Positions 1-7,423 of a DNA stretch of 12,052 nucleotides are shown here, piece after piece (position 1 is the stretch's first letter; each line of letters starts with the position of its first letter). The notes under the pieces were generated by a model. The model made no database searches. It saw only the letters and a list, made by a program, of their open reading frames with translations, and was not told the origin of the DNA. The position numbers were made by a program, and so were the translations under genes. The stretch spans positions 1-12,052 of the forward strand of contig JAGLTN010000560.1 in NCBI GenBank assembly GCA_023135255.1. Reading direction: 5' to 3'. Source of the DNA: Planctomycetota bacterium. Its GTDB lineage: Bacteria > Planctomycetota > Phycisphaerae > Sedimentisphaerales > Anaerobacaceae.

Positions 1-71
1 CCCGCGGATAAACGGTAAAATCCAATTGTGATCAGTATAAAGAGTACGATAGTATTTAATGAGGTTTACTC

Positions 72-656
72 ATGGCAAAACATGATATCTTCAATGAAAT
101 AGTAGTATCACAGCAACAAATCGTCTCTTCTGTAAAAGATATAGCCTGGAAAGTTAAAAAAACTTATGCGAACAGCGAGAAAGTATTAGCAGTTGTTATG
201 CTGATGGGTGCCAAATGGTTTGCTGATGATCTTTTCCGGCAGATCGATGACGATGAAAAATTCCAGGTTTGCTACATTCGTGCCAATAGCTATCAAGGCG
301 GCACGGAATCCACAGGCCGGGTAACTATCAGCCCGGATATAAAAGAGAACCTGACAGGAAAAGAAATACTTATTATCGATGATATTTATGACAGCGGTCT
401 GACATTAAAAACGGTTACTGAATTATTTAAAGAAAAAGGCCCCGCTGATGTAAAAACCTGTGTGTTTCTTGAAAAACAAATCGAACATAAAGAACAAATC
501 AATGTTGATTTTGTCGGGCTGAATGTCCCCGATGAATTTATCGTCGGATATGGCCTTGATTATAAACAGATGTATCGGGAACTACCTTTCATAGCGAGCA
601 TTAAAAAAGATGTTATTCATTCAGGAGAACTGCCATGTTTAGAAGATGTTATCTGA
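72..656 (+). CDS. hpt: Hypoxanthine-guanine-type phosphoribosyltransferase
   Basis: This is a cytoplasmic purine-salvage enzyme that should condense hypoxanthine and/or guanine with PRPP to give IMP/GMP. The protein has 194 residues, slightly longer than the usual ~180. The PRPP-binding signature ILIIDDIYDSGLT lies at residues 99-111, with the paired acidic residues D103/D104. K135 in FLEK matches the lysine that contacts the purine base, and VPDEFIVGYGLDY (152-164), followed by YRELPFI, is the typical HPRT C-terminal block. The pyrophosphate loop reads LMG (44-46) where many family members have LKG. The ATG at 72 is preceded by GAGG at 61-64 with 7 nt spacing. I see no convincing promoter in the 71 bases upstream. 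The last 22 nt overlap the start of the glycoside hydrolase gene, so the two are probably co-transcribed, although no metabolic link is obvious. Family assignment is firm; the preferred base cannot be read from the sequence. Confidence 0.9.
   Translation: MAKHDIFNEIVVSQQQIVSSVKDIAWKVKKTYANSEKVLAVVMLMGAKWFADDLFRQIDDDEKFQVCYIRANSYQGGTESTGRVTISPDIKENLTGKEILIIDDIYDSGLTLKTVTELFKEKGPADVKTCVFLEKQIEHKEQINVDFVGLNVPDEFIVGYGLDYKQMYRELPFIASIKKDVIHSGELPCLEDVI
623..628 (+). promoter_or_regulatory. Ribosome binding site inside hpt for the first hydrolase
   Basis: AGGAGA lies 6 nt before the ATG at 635, inside the hpt reading frame. It is one of the strongest Shine-Dalgarno matches in the window and supports the overlapping start at 635, hence translational coupling to hpt. 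Confidence 0.7.
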
Positions 657-3136
657 CCGCAGCACTGTTGATTTTAATCCTATCAATAAGTGCATCTGCC
701 AGATATGAAGGTTACTATGGCAATGTCTCAAAACAATTGCAGAACTCTATGATATGGATCCAACCATTAGATGAAATGACGCAGGGCTTTGCTTTTAGAA
801 AAGTTTTTTATGTCACCCATGAAAAAATCAATTTTGCAAAGGCACATATTTTTGCTGACAGCAGATACATACTTTGGATAAATGGCCAATATGTAGATCG
901 AGGCCCTTGTAGATTTGATCCGCAAAGACCTGAATACGACACATTGGATGTCAGCAAGTTCCTAAAGAGAGGAAAAAACACAATAGCAATACTTGTTCAA
1001 ACTAACGTCCAAAACACCATGAAGATGATGCAGCACCACCCTGGTTTAAGTGTAAAGCTTGAGGTCTCAATCGACTTCTGCAACCACTTATGGGTCACCA
1101 GCACTAATTCAAGTTGGAAATACAGCACTTCTAACAGATTTGCTAAGGTAAATTCATGGTGGAGCGGCATCATGGACAAAATAGATGCCTCAAATGAGCA
1201 GGACGACTGGATAAAACCCGAATTTGACGACTCGAACTGGAAGCACGCGGTAAAGATCGATGGTGACATGTGGGGAAAGTTCTATCCGAGAACCTTGCCT
1301 TTGCTTCGTGAAACAAATCTTGAAAACGCTAAAATTGTTTATGTAAAAACTCAAGGCAACGAAAGCAAAACGGAAAAGCCTTTAGCTGATAATTTGCCGA
1401 TAGAGCTTACAGGGCCGGCAGAAATTATAATTGATATGGGAATATTAAAGCTCGCATATTGGGACATCGATTTTGAGACCGACAAAGGTACAAGCTTCAA
1501 TGTATTAACCTGTCAAAAATATGCTGACGGCAAAACATCGTTAGAATATATCAATTGCAGCTATAAAGCAAAGCAAGGCCGACAGAACTATATGAGTACC
1601 GACACCTATGGTTATCGCTACTTCAAGCTCATACTGCCCAAGGGCAAAATCAAAATACACAACATAAAATTTACAAGCAGACAATACCCAACTAAAATTA
1701 TTGCCAAGTTCCAATGTGAAATACCCATGCTCAACAAGCTCTGGGATAAGATAACTGAAACGTCAATAACTCTTAGTGAAGATGGTTATGTAGATTCGGC
1801 TGAACGCAGCGAATGGGTCGGCGACGGTCGCGTCCAATATGATATCACAAGAACATGCAGCAGCACAGAAGGCGCTGACGGCAAAAATATCTATTGTGAC
1901 CCCAGGCTGATAAAAAATATGATCAGACATATCGCACAAAGTCTTCAGCCTGATGGCAGATTAAAAGCACATCACCCCTCCAACCGCTGGGACCTCCACT
2001 GGTATATCGAAGATGAAAGCTGTTTGTGGATGGAACTGTTGCGAATGTATTATAACAATACAGGTGACATTGATTTCGTCGAAGAAGTCTGGCCCGCAGT
2101 AACCGGTCAGCTTCGGTGGTATCTAAACCACAAAAACAACAGTGGCTTGATTACAGCAAGAGACTTCCTCATACACCTCGATAACCCGATGAGATATCAA
2201 ACCTGCCAGGGAGCAACACTCAACGCTTTCATTTACGGATATATAAAAGACGCAGCTTATCTTGCTGAACAATCAGGCAAAAAACAACTTGCAAGAGAAT
2301 ACGAAAAAGAAGCTAAGGATTTAAAGCGGGCATTTAATAAATATCTCTGGGACGAAAAAGCAAAAACATTCAGATCAGCGGTTTACTTCCCTGAAAATGT
2401 TAAAAAAGCCAAAATTTCTGATTTGAAACTTGTAAAAATACAAGCTCCTGCGCAAAGAAATACCCAATGGATGAATCCAGGCGAGATGACCGAGCCAACA
2501 GTTCCAGCAATGCTGATGGCTCTTCACAGAAACATCGTCTCAGATGATAACCTTGAAGATGCAAGAAAATATCTTATTGAAAATTACGATAAACTGCAAA
2601 ATCCTTTCACTCATTTGTTCTTGTTCAAAGTGATGTATGAGATCAATACCGATCAGCTGGATAAGGCGATGGTGGAAACCATCCGCAAACGCTGGCACAA
2701 ACAGGCATATAACGAAGTCCCCGGAACAATAGGCGAAGGTTTTGAGCTTAATGGCTACCAATGTCATGCTTTCGGCATGAGTGCGGGATTGGCTCTCGGC
2801 GATTATATACTCGGAGTACGCAAACCCCAGCCGATCTGGAAAAATACAATACTGATCGAACCAAGACTTGGTGACTTAAAACATGTCAAAGGCATAGGAT
2901 TAACAGAGCTTGGCCCTGTGCCGGTCGAATGGACCAAAAATGAAAACGGCAGCTTGGACTTTGCTTTTGAAATACCTGAAAATATCGCCGCTATAGTACA
3001 CCTACCCAAGACAGGCAAAAATTCTCAGATTATTATGAATGGTAAAAAAATAAAAGCTAAGTCAATCGGAAGATTTTTCGAACTAAAGCTAAAAGCCGGT
3101 AAATACAAGGGTAAAATAAGGAGCAACACCAAATGA
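635..3136 (+). CDS. Exported GH78-like (alpha-L-rhamnosidase family) glycoside hydrolase, copy 1
   Basis: This 833-residue protein is a secreted six-hairpin glycosidase resembling alpha-L-rhamnosidases. Residues 1-22 form a signal peptide: RR near the N-terminus, a hydrophobic stretch LTAALLILILSI, then SASA. An N-terminal beta-sandwich of the rhamnosidase-N type is marked by IFADSRYILWINGQYVDRGP (72-91). A second sandwich region follows, with FDDSNW at 197-202. From about 360 to 720 comes the (alpha/alpha)6 catalytic barrel. It carries DSAERSEWVGD (387-397), which resembles the conserved acidic D..ER..W.GD motif of GH78, plus HPSNRWDLHWYIED (447-460) and GEGFE (700-704), which may hold the base glutamate. 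The C-terminal sandwich begins near LGVRKP (726) and contains GPVPVEW (760-766). It is a paralog of the gene immediately downstream, which it overlaps by 4 nt (ATGA). The substrate is uncertain: rhamnose-containing glycans are likely, but unsaturated or related sugars are possible. Confidence 0.85.
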   Translation: MFRRCYLTAALLILILSISASARYEGYYGNVSKQLQNSMIWIQPLDEMTQGFAFRKVFYVTHEKINFAKAHIFADSRYILWINGQYVDRGPCRFDPQRPEYDTLDVSKFLKRGKNTIAILVQTNVQNTMKMMQHHPGLSVKLEVSIDFCNHLWVTSTNSSWKYSTSNRFAKVNSWWSGIMDKIDASNEQDDWIKPEFDDSNWKHAVKIDGDMWGKFYPRTLPLLRETNLENAKIVYVKTQGNESKTEKPLADNLPIELTGPAEIIIDMGILKLAYWDIDFETDKGTSFNVLTCQKYADGKTSLEYINCSYKAKQGRQNYMSTDTYGYRYFKLILPKGKIKIHNIKFTSRQYPTKIIAKFQCEIPMLNKLWDKITETSITLSEDGYVDSAERSEWVGDGRVQYDITRTCSSTEGADGKNIYCDPRLIKNMIRHIAQSLQPDGRLKAHHPSNRWDLHWYIEDESCLWMELLRMYYNNTGDIDFVEEVWPAVTGQLRWYLNHKNNSGLITARDFLIHLDNPMRYQTCQGATLNAFIYGYIKDAAYLAEQSGKKQLAREYEKEAKDLKRAFNKYLWDEKAKTFRSAVYFPENVKKAKISDLKLVKIQAPAQRNTQWMNPGEMTEPTVPAMLMALHRNIVSDDNLEDARKYLIENYDKLQNPFTHLFLFKVMYEINTDQLDKAMVETIRKRWHKQAYNEVPGTIGEGFELNGYQCHAFGMSAGLALGDYILGVRKPQPIWKNTILIEPRLGDLKHVKGIGLTELGPVPVEWTKNENGSLDFAFEIPENIAAIVHLPKTGKNSQIIMNGKKIKAKSIGRFFELKLKAGKYKGKIRSNTK
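3118..3123 (+). promoter_or_regulatory. Ribosome binding site for the second hydrolase
   Basis: AAGGAG lies 9 nt before the ATG at 3133 and within the last codons of the first hydrolase. It favours 3133 over the in-frame ATG at 3139, which would be 15 nt away. The start and stop codons share ATGA (3133-3136), the arrangement expected for translational re-initiation. Confidence 0.65.
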
Positions 3137-5613
3137 AAATGAAATACTTTTTAATTGTAACACTACTGATCATGACAATATCATCATTGGCATATTGTCA
3201 AAGTGACATCGATAAGAAGCTTCAAGGTTCAATGATCTGGGCAAACATCAGCAAAGACAACATAAGAAAAACAGTTTCCGTCGGCTTTCGCAGGCAATTT
3301 GATCTGGCTGAAAATCCAAAAAATGCAAAGATACATATTTTCGCAGACAGCAGGTATCTGCTTTGGGTAAATGGCGAATATATCGAAAGAGGCCCATGCA
3401 GATTTGACCCGAAAGGCCCTCAATATGACAGTATTAATATTGCCGAAGCTCTCAAAAAGGGCAGCAACACAGTAGCGATTTTAGTGCAGGCAAATGTAAT
3501 AGGCAGCCTGAAAATAATGAAACACACACCGGGATTAACAGCTTTGATTAAGATTGACGGCCTTGAGATTTACACCGACCAAAACTGGCTTTACAGCGAT
3601 AAAGTCCCATCTCAAATGATCCGCGACCACTGGACATGGTCGTGCATTCTCGATAAGGTAAACGCTAAATCAAAAGACTTCGGCTGGACAAGTCCTGATT
3701 TCGACGATCAGTCATGGGCCAAACCAGTAAAAATTGACGGCAAAATGTGGGGGCCGCTAAAACCAAGAGCAATTCCACTTCTCGCAGAAACAGACATGGG
3801 CAGCGGAACGATTCTCCAAATGACACACGACGGCAACGTCGACAAATCAGCAAAGCCTTTGCCCGCCAATCTGCCACTAACGATCAAAGCAAACACCGAA
3901 GTCATTATTGATGTAGGCAAACTAAGCTTGACCTACTGGCAGCTCGATTTTGACGCTGACGAAAATGCAAGAATCGTCTTCAAACCATGTCAGGACTTTA
4001 TCGACGGCAAAACAATTATTAACTATAACTGCAACAATATCTACGAAGCAAGGCAAGGCTCACAGTCTTACATGTCGACCGACACTTTCGGCTTTAGATA
4101 TCTAAATATGAAAGTCCAAAATGCGGATATCACACTCAAGTCAATTAAATTCACAAGCAGACTCTACCCCAACATAAAGGTTGCACAGTTCCAATGTAAC
4201 GATGAATTCTTAAATAAGACATGGGAAATGACAAGCTATTCGACAGCTGTCCTCACTGAAGATGGTTACGTCGACTCAGCAGAACGAGCAGAATGGATGG
4301 GCGATGTTGGAATGATACAGTACCCAGCAAGCAGAAAAGTCATCTCAGGCCCGGGCGACAAAGACGGTGACATCGTCTATAGCGATTCAAGAGTAATGCG
4401 AAACATGCTGAGACATACCATCGAAAGTCAGCAACCAGACGGCAAACTAAAAGCTCATCACCCCTCCGACCGCTGGGATCTGCACTGGTACATCGAAGAT
4501 TACAGCTGCCTGTGGGTTTATGGCCTAAGGCAATATTACGACAACACCGCGGATATGGATTTCCTCGAAGAAGCCTGGCTCGCATTAGAAGGGCAGATGA
4601 AATGGTTCCTCGACAGGAAAAATAAATGCGGGCTTATAACCGCCAGAGATTTCCTTATCCATCTGGACAACCCGCTTCGCTATCAGGTTTGCCAGGGTGC
4701 GACTTTAAATGCTTTTATTTATCGCGCACTCGCAGACTCAGCATATCTTGCAAAAGTTATGGGCAAAGACAAACGGAGCAAATTCTACAGACGACAAGCC
4801 CGGAGTTTGAAAAAAGCGTACAATAAATATCTCTGGGATAACAAAGCTCAAACTTTCTACTCAGCCCTCTACTATCCGGATGACATCAAAGACAACGCTC
4901 TGCCAACGCTGAAGCTCGTTGCCCCGGAAAGACCAGCAGAAAGAAATACACAATGGGTCGAACCCGGTCAAAAAGTTATCCCGACGATCCAGGCTGCGTT
5001 GATCGCTCTCAATAGAGGCGTAGTTTCTAAAGAGCATTTGCCGGCTGTCAAAAAATATTTAAAAGCCCATTACAAAGAACTTATGAACCCTTATACACAT
5101 CTGTTTTTGTTTGATGAGTTGTATAAATTAAATAATGACAGGATGGACCTGGAAGTCCTAAACATAATCCGCAAAAGATGGAACAGCATGGTTTCAAGAA
5201 AAAGCCCCGGTACCGCAGCCGAAGGTTTTGAAACTCAAGGCTACCTCTGCCATCCATTCGGCTTAGTCCCTGCATATACTTTGCCAGCCTATGTGCTTGG
5301 TGTTCGCAAGCCAGAACCGATATGGGAAAAACAAATTCTGATCGAACCAAGACTGGGCGACTTGAAATACGTTAAAGGCATAGGACTAACAGAGCTTGGC
5401 CCTGTACCGGTCGAATGGAAAAAGACATCTGACACTAAACTTGAATTCTCTTTCGAAATCCCCCAGGGCGCAGCTGCGATAGTAAGACTGCCTAAACTGG
5501 CTGACAATTCTAAAGTAAAGATAAACAACAAAAAGATAGACGCCAAAGCTGTTGGCAGATTCCTCGAATTCAAACTAAAAGCTGGCAAATATAAAGGCAA
5601 AGTCAGTAATTAA
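3133..5613 (+). CDS. Exported GH78-like (alpha-L-rhamnosidase family) glycoside hydrolase, copy 2
   Basis: This 826-residue protein is a full-length tandem paralog of the preceding gene and aligns with it end to end. The signal peptide is residues 1 to about 22 (MKMKYFLIVTLLIMTISSLA, then YCQ). LAYC is not a good lipobox because of the Tyr before Cys, so I read it as a signal peptidase I substrate. The N-terminal sandwich motif IFADSRYLLWVNGEYIERGP is at 69-88, FDDQSW at 190-195, the acidic catalytic block DSAERAEWMGD at 381-391, HPSDRWDLHWYIED at 443-456, and AAEGFE at 695-700. The C-terminal sandwich has GPVPVEW at 756-762. All candidate catalytic acids seen in copy 1 are kept, so both copies are probably active. 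The clearest local difference is one extra residue after the GD of the acidic motif (GDVGMIQY against GDGRVQY), which may change specificity. The gene is probably co-transcribed with hpt and copy 1. Its TAA overlaps the stop of the convergent glycosylase gene. Confidence 0.85.
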   Translation: MKMKYFLIVTLLIMTISSLAYCQSDIDKKLQGSMIWANISKDNIRKTVSVGFRRQFDLAENPKNAKIHIFADSRYLLWVNGEYIERGPCRFDPKGPQYDSINIAEALKKGSNTVAILVQANVIGSLKIMKHTPGLTALIKIDGLEIYTDQNWLYSDKVPSQMIRDHWTWSCILDKVNAKSKDFGWTSPDFDDQSWAKPVKIDGKMWGPLKPRAIPLLAETDMGSGTILQMTHDGNVDKSAKPLPANLPLTIKANTEVIIDVGKLSLTYWQLDFDADENARIVFKPCQDFIDGKTIINYNCNNIYEARQGSQSYMSTDTFGFRYLNMKVQNADITLKSIKFTSRLYPNIKVAQFQCNDEFLNKTWEMTSYSTAVLTEDGYVDSAERAEWMGDVGMIQYPASRKVISGPGDKDGDIVYSDSRVMRNMLRHTIESQQPDGKLKAHHPSDRWDLHWYIEDYSCLWVYGLRQYYDNTADMDFLEEAWLALEGQMKWFLDRKNKCGLITARDFLIHLDNPLRYQVCQGATLNAFIYRALADSAYLAKVMGKDKRSKFYRRQARSLKKAYNKYLWDNKAQTFYSALYYPDDIKDNALPTLKLVAPERPAERNTQWVEPGQKVIPTIQAALIALNRGVVSKEHLPAVKKYLKAHYKELMNPYTHLFLFDELYKLNNDRMDLEVLNIIRKRWNSMVSRKSPGTAAEGFETQGYLCHPFGLVPAYTLPAYVLGVRKPEPIWEKQILIEPRLGDLKYVKGIGLTELGPVPVEWKKTSDTKLEFSFEIPQGAAAIVRLPKLADNSKVKINNKKIDAKAVGRFLEFKLKAGKYKGKVSN

Positions 5614-6275
5614 AAAAACTCAGGTTCAAGATCATGCGGCAAATGTCTTAGCGGGCATTTGTCGCATTTTGCTTTTGGTTTACAAAAATCTTTGCCGACA
5701 CAAACCAGCAGTGCATGAAATTCATTGAACAGCTTAACATCCGTGGGCAAATTCCCCTCAAACAAATATTGCAAGCTTTCATAATCAGCCCCCGGTTCGA
5801 TCAAACCATGACGAGTCATCACCCGCGCGGTATAAGTATCCACAACAAACTTAGCTCTGCCAAAGCCGTACAACAAAATCGAATCCGCGGTTTCCGGGCC
5901 TATCCCATTAATCGACAGAAGCTGCTCCCTAAGATAATCGGTACTTACATTCTGAATATTTTCAAGATTTCCCTGATAATTATCAAAAAGCCAATCGAGA
6001 AAATTTTTCAGTCTTTTAGCTTTCAAACGAAAATAACCCGAAGGTTTTATAAGGGGTTCTAATTGGCTGTTATCCAGTTGATGCAATTTCTCAGCAGACA
6101 TAAGCTCCGCAGCTTTGATATTTTCAATCGCCTTGGCAACATTGGTCCAGCTGGTGTTTTGGGTAAGTATAGCACCGATAATTATCTCAAAAGCTGTATC
6201 GCCGGGCCACCAATACTGTGAGCCGAATGTTTCAAGCAGAATATCATAAATTTCAGTTAGTTTGTCAGCTGTCAT
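5610..6275 (-). CDS. Endonuclease III-related HhH-GPD DNA glycosylase (COG2231/MagIII-like)
   Basis: This 221-residue base-excision-repair enzyme should remove damaged (probably alkylated) bases from DNA. It has the HhH-GPD fold: AILTQNTSWTNV (35-46), helix-hairpin-helix INGIGPETAD (122-131), then FVVDTYTARV (143-152), with D146 as the conserved catalytic aspartate. The position of the catalytic lysine of bifunctional Nth (GxGRKTA) is occupied by E128, so a monofunctional glycosylase without lyase activity is expected. The C-terminus has C192, C198, C204 and C207. The spacing differs from the Nth iron-sulfur loop (C-x6-C-x2-C-x5-C): the final Cys position holds Pro213. The length fits the COG2231 group that includes Helicobacter MagIII (about 218 aa). 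The gene is convergent with the hydrolase operon (4-nt overlap) and divergent from the CPBP protease gene. Its start has only a weak ribosome binding site. Confidence 0.82.
   Translation of the reverse strand: MTADKLTEIYDILLETFGSQYWWPGDTAFEIIIGAILTQNTSWTNVAKAIENIKAAELMSAEKLHQLDNSQLEPLIKPSGYFRLKAKRLKNFLDWLFDNYQGNLENIQNVSTDYLREQLLSINGIGPETADSILLYGFGRAKFVVDTYTARVMTRHGLIEPGADYESLQYLFEGNLPTDVKLFNEFHALLVCVGKDFCKPKAKCDKCPLRHLPHDLEPEFF
5634..5676 (+). terminator. Intrinsic-terminator-like hairpin for the hpt-hydrolase operon, inside the glycosylase coding region
   Basis: ATGCGGCAAATG (5634-5645) pairs with CATTTGTCGCAT (5656-5667): a 12-bp stem with one G-U wobble and a 10-nt loop, followed by TTTGCTTTT. 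It starts 20 nt after the stop codon of the second hydrolase, in the right orientation to end that transcript. It sits within the C-terminal codons of the convergent glycosylase gene. The T-run is interrupted by GC, so efficiency is uncertain. Confidence 0.55.
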
Positions 6276-6291
6276 GTTTTTATCTTTACTT

Positions 6292-6319
6292 ATTGTATTT
6301 TTCTTTAAGTTAAAGTAAA
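6292..6319 (-). promoter_or_regulatory. Candidate promoter for the DNA glycosylase gene
   Basis: On the minus strand, TTTACT (6314-6319) and TACAAT (6292-6297) are separated by 16 nt, 4/6 and 5/6 matches to the sigma70 -35 and -10 boxes. The -35 lies inside a small inverted repeat, TAAAGT-AA-ACTTTA (6311-6324), which overlaps a second one, CTTTA-AGT-TAAAG (6303-6315). The region is AT-rich, so chance matches are likely. Confidence 0.3.
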
Positions 6320-6371
6320 CTTTACAAATTAAGTTTTCATAATCGTTTGTGTTTTTCTCTTTGAAGATATT

Positions 6372-6377
6372 AGGTGA
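6372..6377 (+). promoter_or_regulatory. Ribosome binding site that decides the CPBP protease start
   Basis: AGGTGA lies 10 nt before the ATG at 6388. The in-frame GTG at 6349 would add 13 residues but has no purine-rich ribosome binding sequence upstream and gives an N-terminus not seen in the family. I therefore prefer 6388. Confidence 0.5.
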
Positions 6378-6387
6378 AAACAGTTCT

Positions 6388-7287
6388 ATGGGAAAGAAAA
6401 AAAGTTACGAGCCGAGCCAATTGCTTGATTATTCTAAGGACTCATACCTTGAAAGGACGTCCAGGCCCGTCTACGCCATAATTTTTCTGATCCCATTTAT
6501 CATCACTTATGAACTCGGATCAATTTTCATCCAGACCAGTGTCCTCAACAGTCACATGCAAGGCCGAGTGGTTGCTTTTTCATGGGTGCAGGGGTTTGTT
6601 GAATTTTTAGGTTTTTCCAGCAGGTTCGCATGGATAGTTACCCCACTTGTAGTAATTTTTATATTATTAGGTCTGCAGATAGCATCAAAGAAACGCTGGA
6701 AATTCTGGCTGACAGATCTTTTTCCTATGTCAATCGAATGTGTTCTGTTCGCAATTCCGCTTATAGTCCTTGGTTTTGTTTTAAACGATTCCGGAAAACA
6801 GGTAACCCCTAACACACCGCCAATGCAGACCGCAATAGTACAAACATCAATTACCAATTGTTCAGCGGTCAGCAGTAATTTAACCGAGCCGCAATATCAA
6901 CCCCAAACCTCGCAGCAGAGGTATTGGCTCGCTGACATAATTACCGGCATCGGTGCGGGGATATATGAAGAGTTGGTATTCAGACTGGTTCTGATATGCA
7001 TTTTGATGCTGATATTTCAGGACTTTTTCAAATTTAACCGAACTGCCGCCATTGTTATCTCAATCCTTATTTCAGCTGCCCTGTTCAGCGCCCATCATCA
7101 CATAGACTTCCTGAACTGGCAGCCAACAAGAGAGCCTTTCGATATAGCTAAATTCGTTTTCCGGGCATTAGCGGGGGTTTATTTTGCCTGTCTGTTCGCC
7201 GCCAGGGGCTTTGGGATCACTGCCGGCACTCATGCCTTTTACGATATAATGGCAGTAGTCATCAATGTAAAGTTCCTGAATAATTAA
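6388..7287 (+). CDS. CPBP-family intramembrane metalloprotease (CAAX protease/Abi-like)
   Basis: This is a 299-residue multi-pass membrane protein with the three CPBP signatures. EELVFR (194-199) supplies the two glutamates and arginine, SAHHHID (234-240) the second-motif histidine, and HAFYD (282-286) the third-motif His/Asp. Hydrophobic segments lie near residues 28-45, 83-98, 116-132, 200-212, 220-234, 256-271 and 275-292. The N-terminal block YLERTSRPVYAIIFLIPF (20-37) resembles CPBP proteins of planctomycetes. Between the third segment and the EExxxR helix there is a long polar loop (about 133-180), rich in Gln, Thr, Ser and Pro. Family members include CAAX prenyl endopeptidases and bacteriocin-immunity proteins; the substrate here is unknown. 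The gene stands alone between a divergent DNA glycosylase and a separately promoted downstream gene. Confidence 0.85.
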   Translation: MGKKKSYEPSQLLDYSKDSYLERTSRPVYAIIFLIPFIITYELGSIFIQTSVLNSHMQGRVVAFSWVQGFVEFLGFSSRFAWIVTPLVVIFILLGLQIASKKRWKFWLTDLFPMSIECVLFAIPLIVLGFVLNDSGKQVTPNTPPMQTAIVQTSITNCSAVSSNLTEPQYQPQTSQQRYWLADIITGIGAGIYEELVFRLVLICILMLIFQDFFKFNRTAAIVISILISAALFSAHHHIDFLNWQPTREPFDIAKFVFRALAGVYFACLFAARGFGITAGTHAFYDIMAVVINVKFLNN

Positions 7288-7423
7288 AAAAAAATGAAAA
7301 ACTTTAATCTTTTTCTGATTTTTTTTAAAAATTTTTCTCATCGTTAGTCTTTTAAAATCCTCATCTTGCAAAATAATCGTCCTATAAGTAAACCAAACAG
7401 CTCTATCAGTACTGATAATCCCC
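7288..7423 (+). other. AT-rich intergenic region with a 14-bp palindrome
   Basis: No gene is visible here. The first 40 bases are A-runs followed by T-runs (7288-7328) that could form a weak A/T hairpin ending the CPBP transcript, but there is only one solid G-C pair, so I do not call a terminator. A perfect palindrome lies at 7404-7417, just before the promoter of the next gene. Confidence 0.5.
7404..7417. promoter_or_regulatory. Perfect 14-bp palindrome, possible operator
   Basis: TATCAGTACTGATA is its own reverse complement. It ends 6 nt before the -35 box of the promoter for the DUF2617-like gene, a typical place for binding of a dimeric regulator. No known regulator consensus is recognised. 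Confidence 0.4.

Noticed and set aside
26..55. TTGTGA-18-TAGTAT as an hpt promoter
   Set aside because: Only 4/6 matches at each box, and the start point would fall on the ribosome binding site; upstream context is outside the window.
3190..3200. Lipobox (LAYC) in the second hydrolase signal peptide
   Set aside because: Tyr directly before Cys does not fit the lipobox rule of a small residue, so an ordinary signal peptide is more likely.
635..5613. Tandem hydrolases plus hpt as a defence or novel mobile system
   Set aside because: No nuclease, helicase, transposase, integrase or terminal repeats are present; the genes look like ordinary metabolic chromosomal genes.
5715..6062. Plus-strand open frame of 115 codons opposite the DNA glycosylase
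   Set aside because: It is a shadow of the HhH-GPD gene with no family resemblance.
6349..6351. GTG start for the CPBP protease
   Set aside because: There is no ribosome binding site before it; the ATG at 6388 has AGGTGA at a usable distance and gives a family-like N-terminus.
7288..7328. A-run/T-run hairpin after the CPBP gene as a terminator
   Set aside because: The stem is almost entirely A-T with bulges and only one solid G-C pair, too weak to call.
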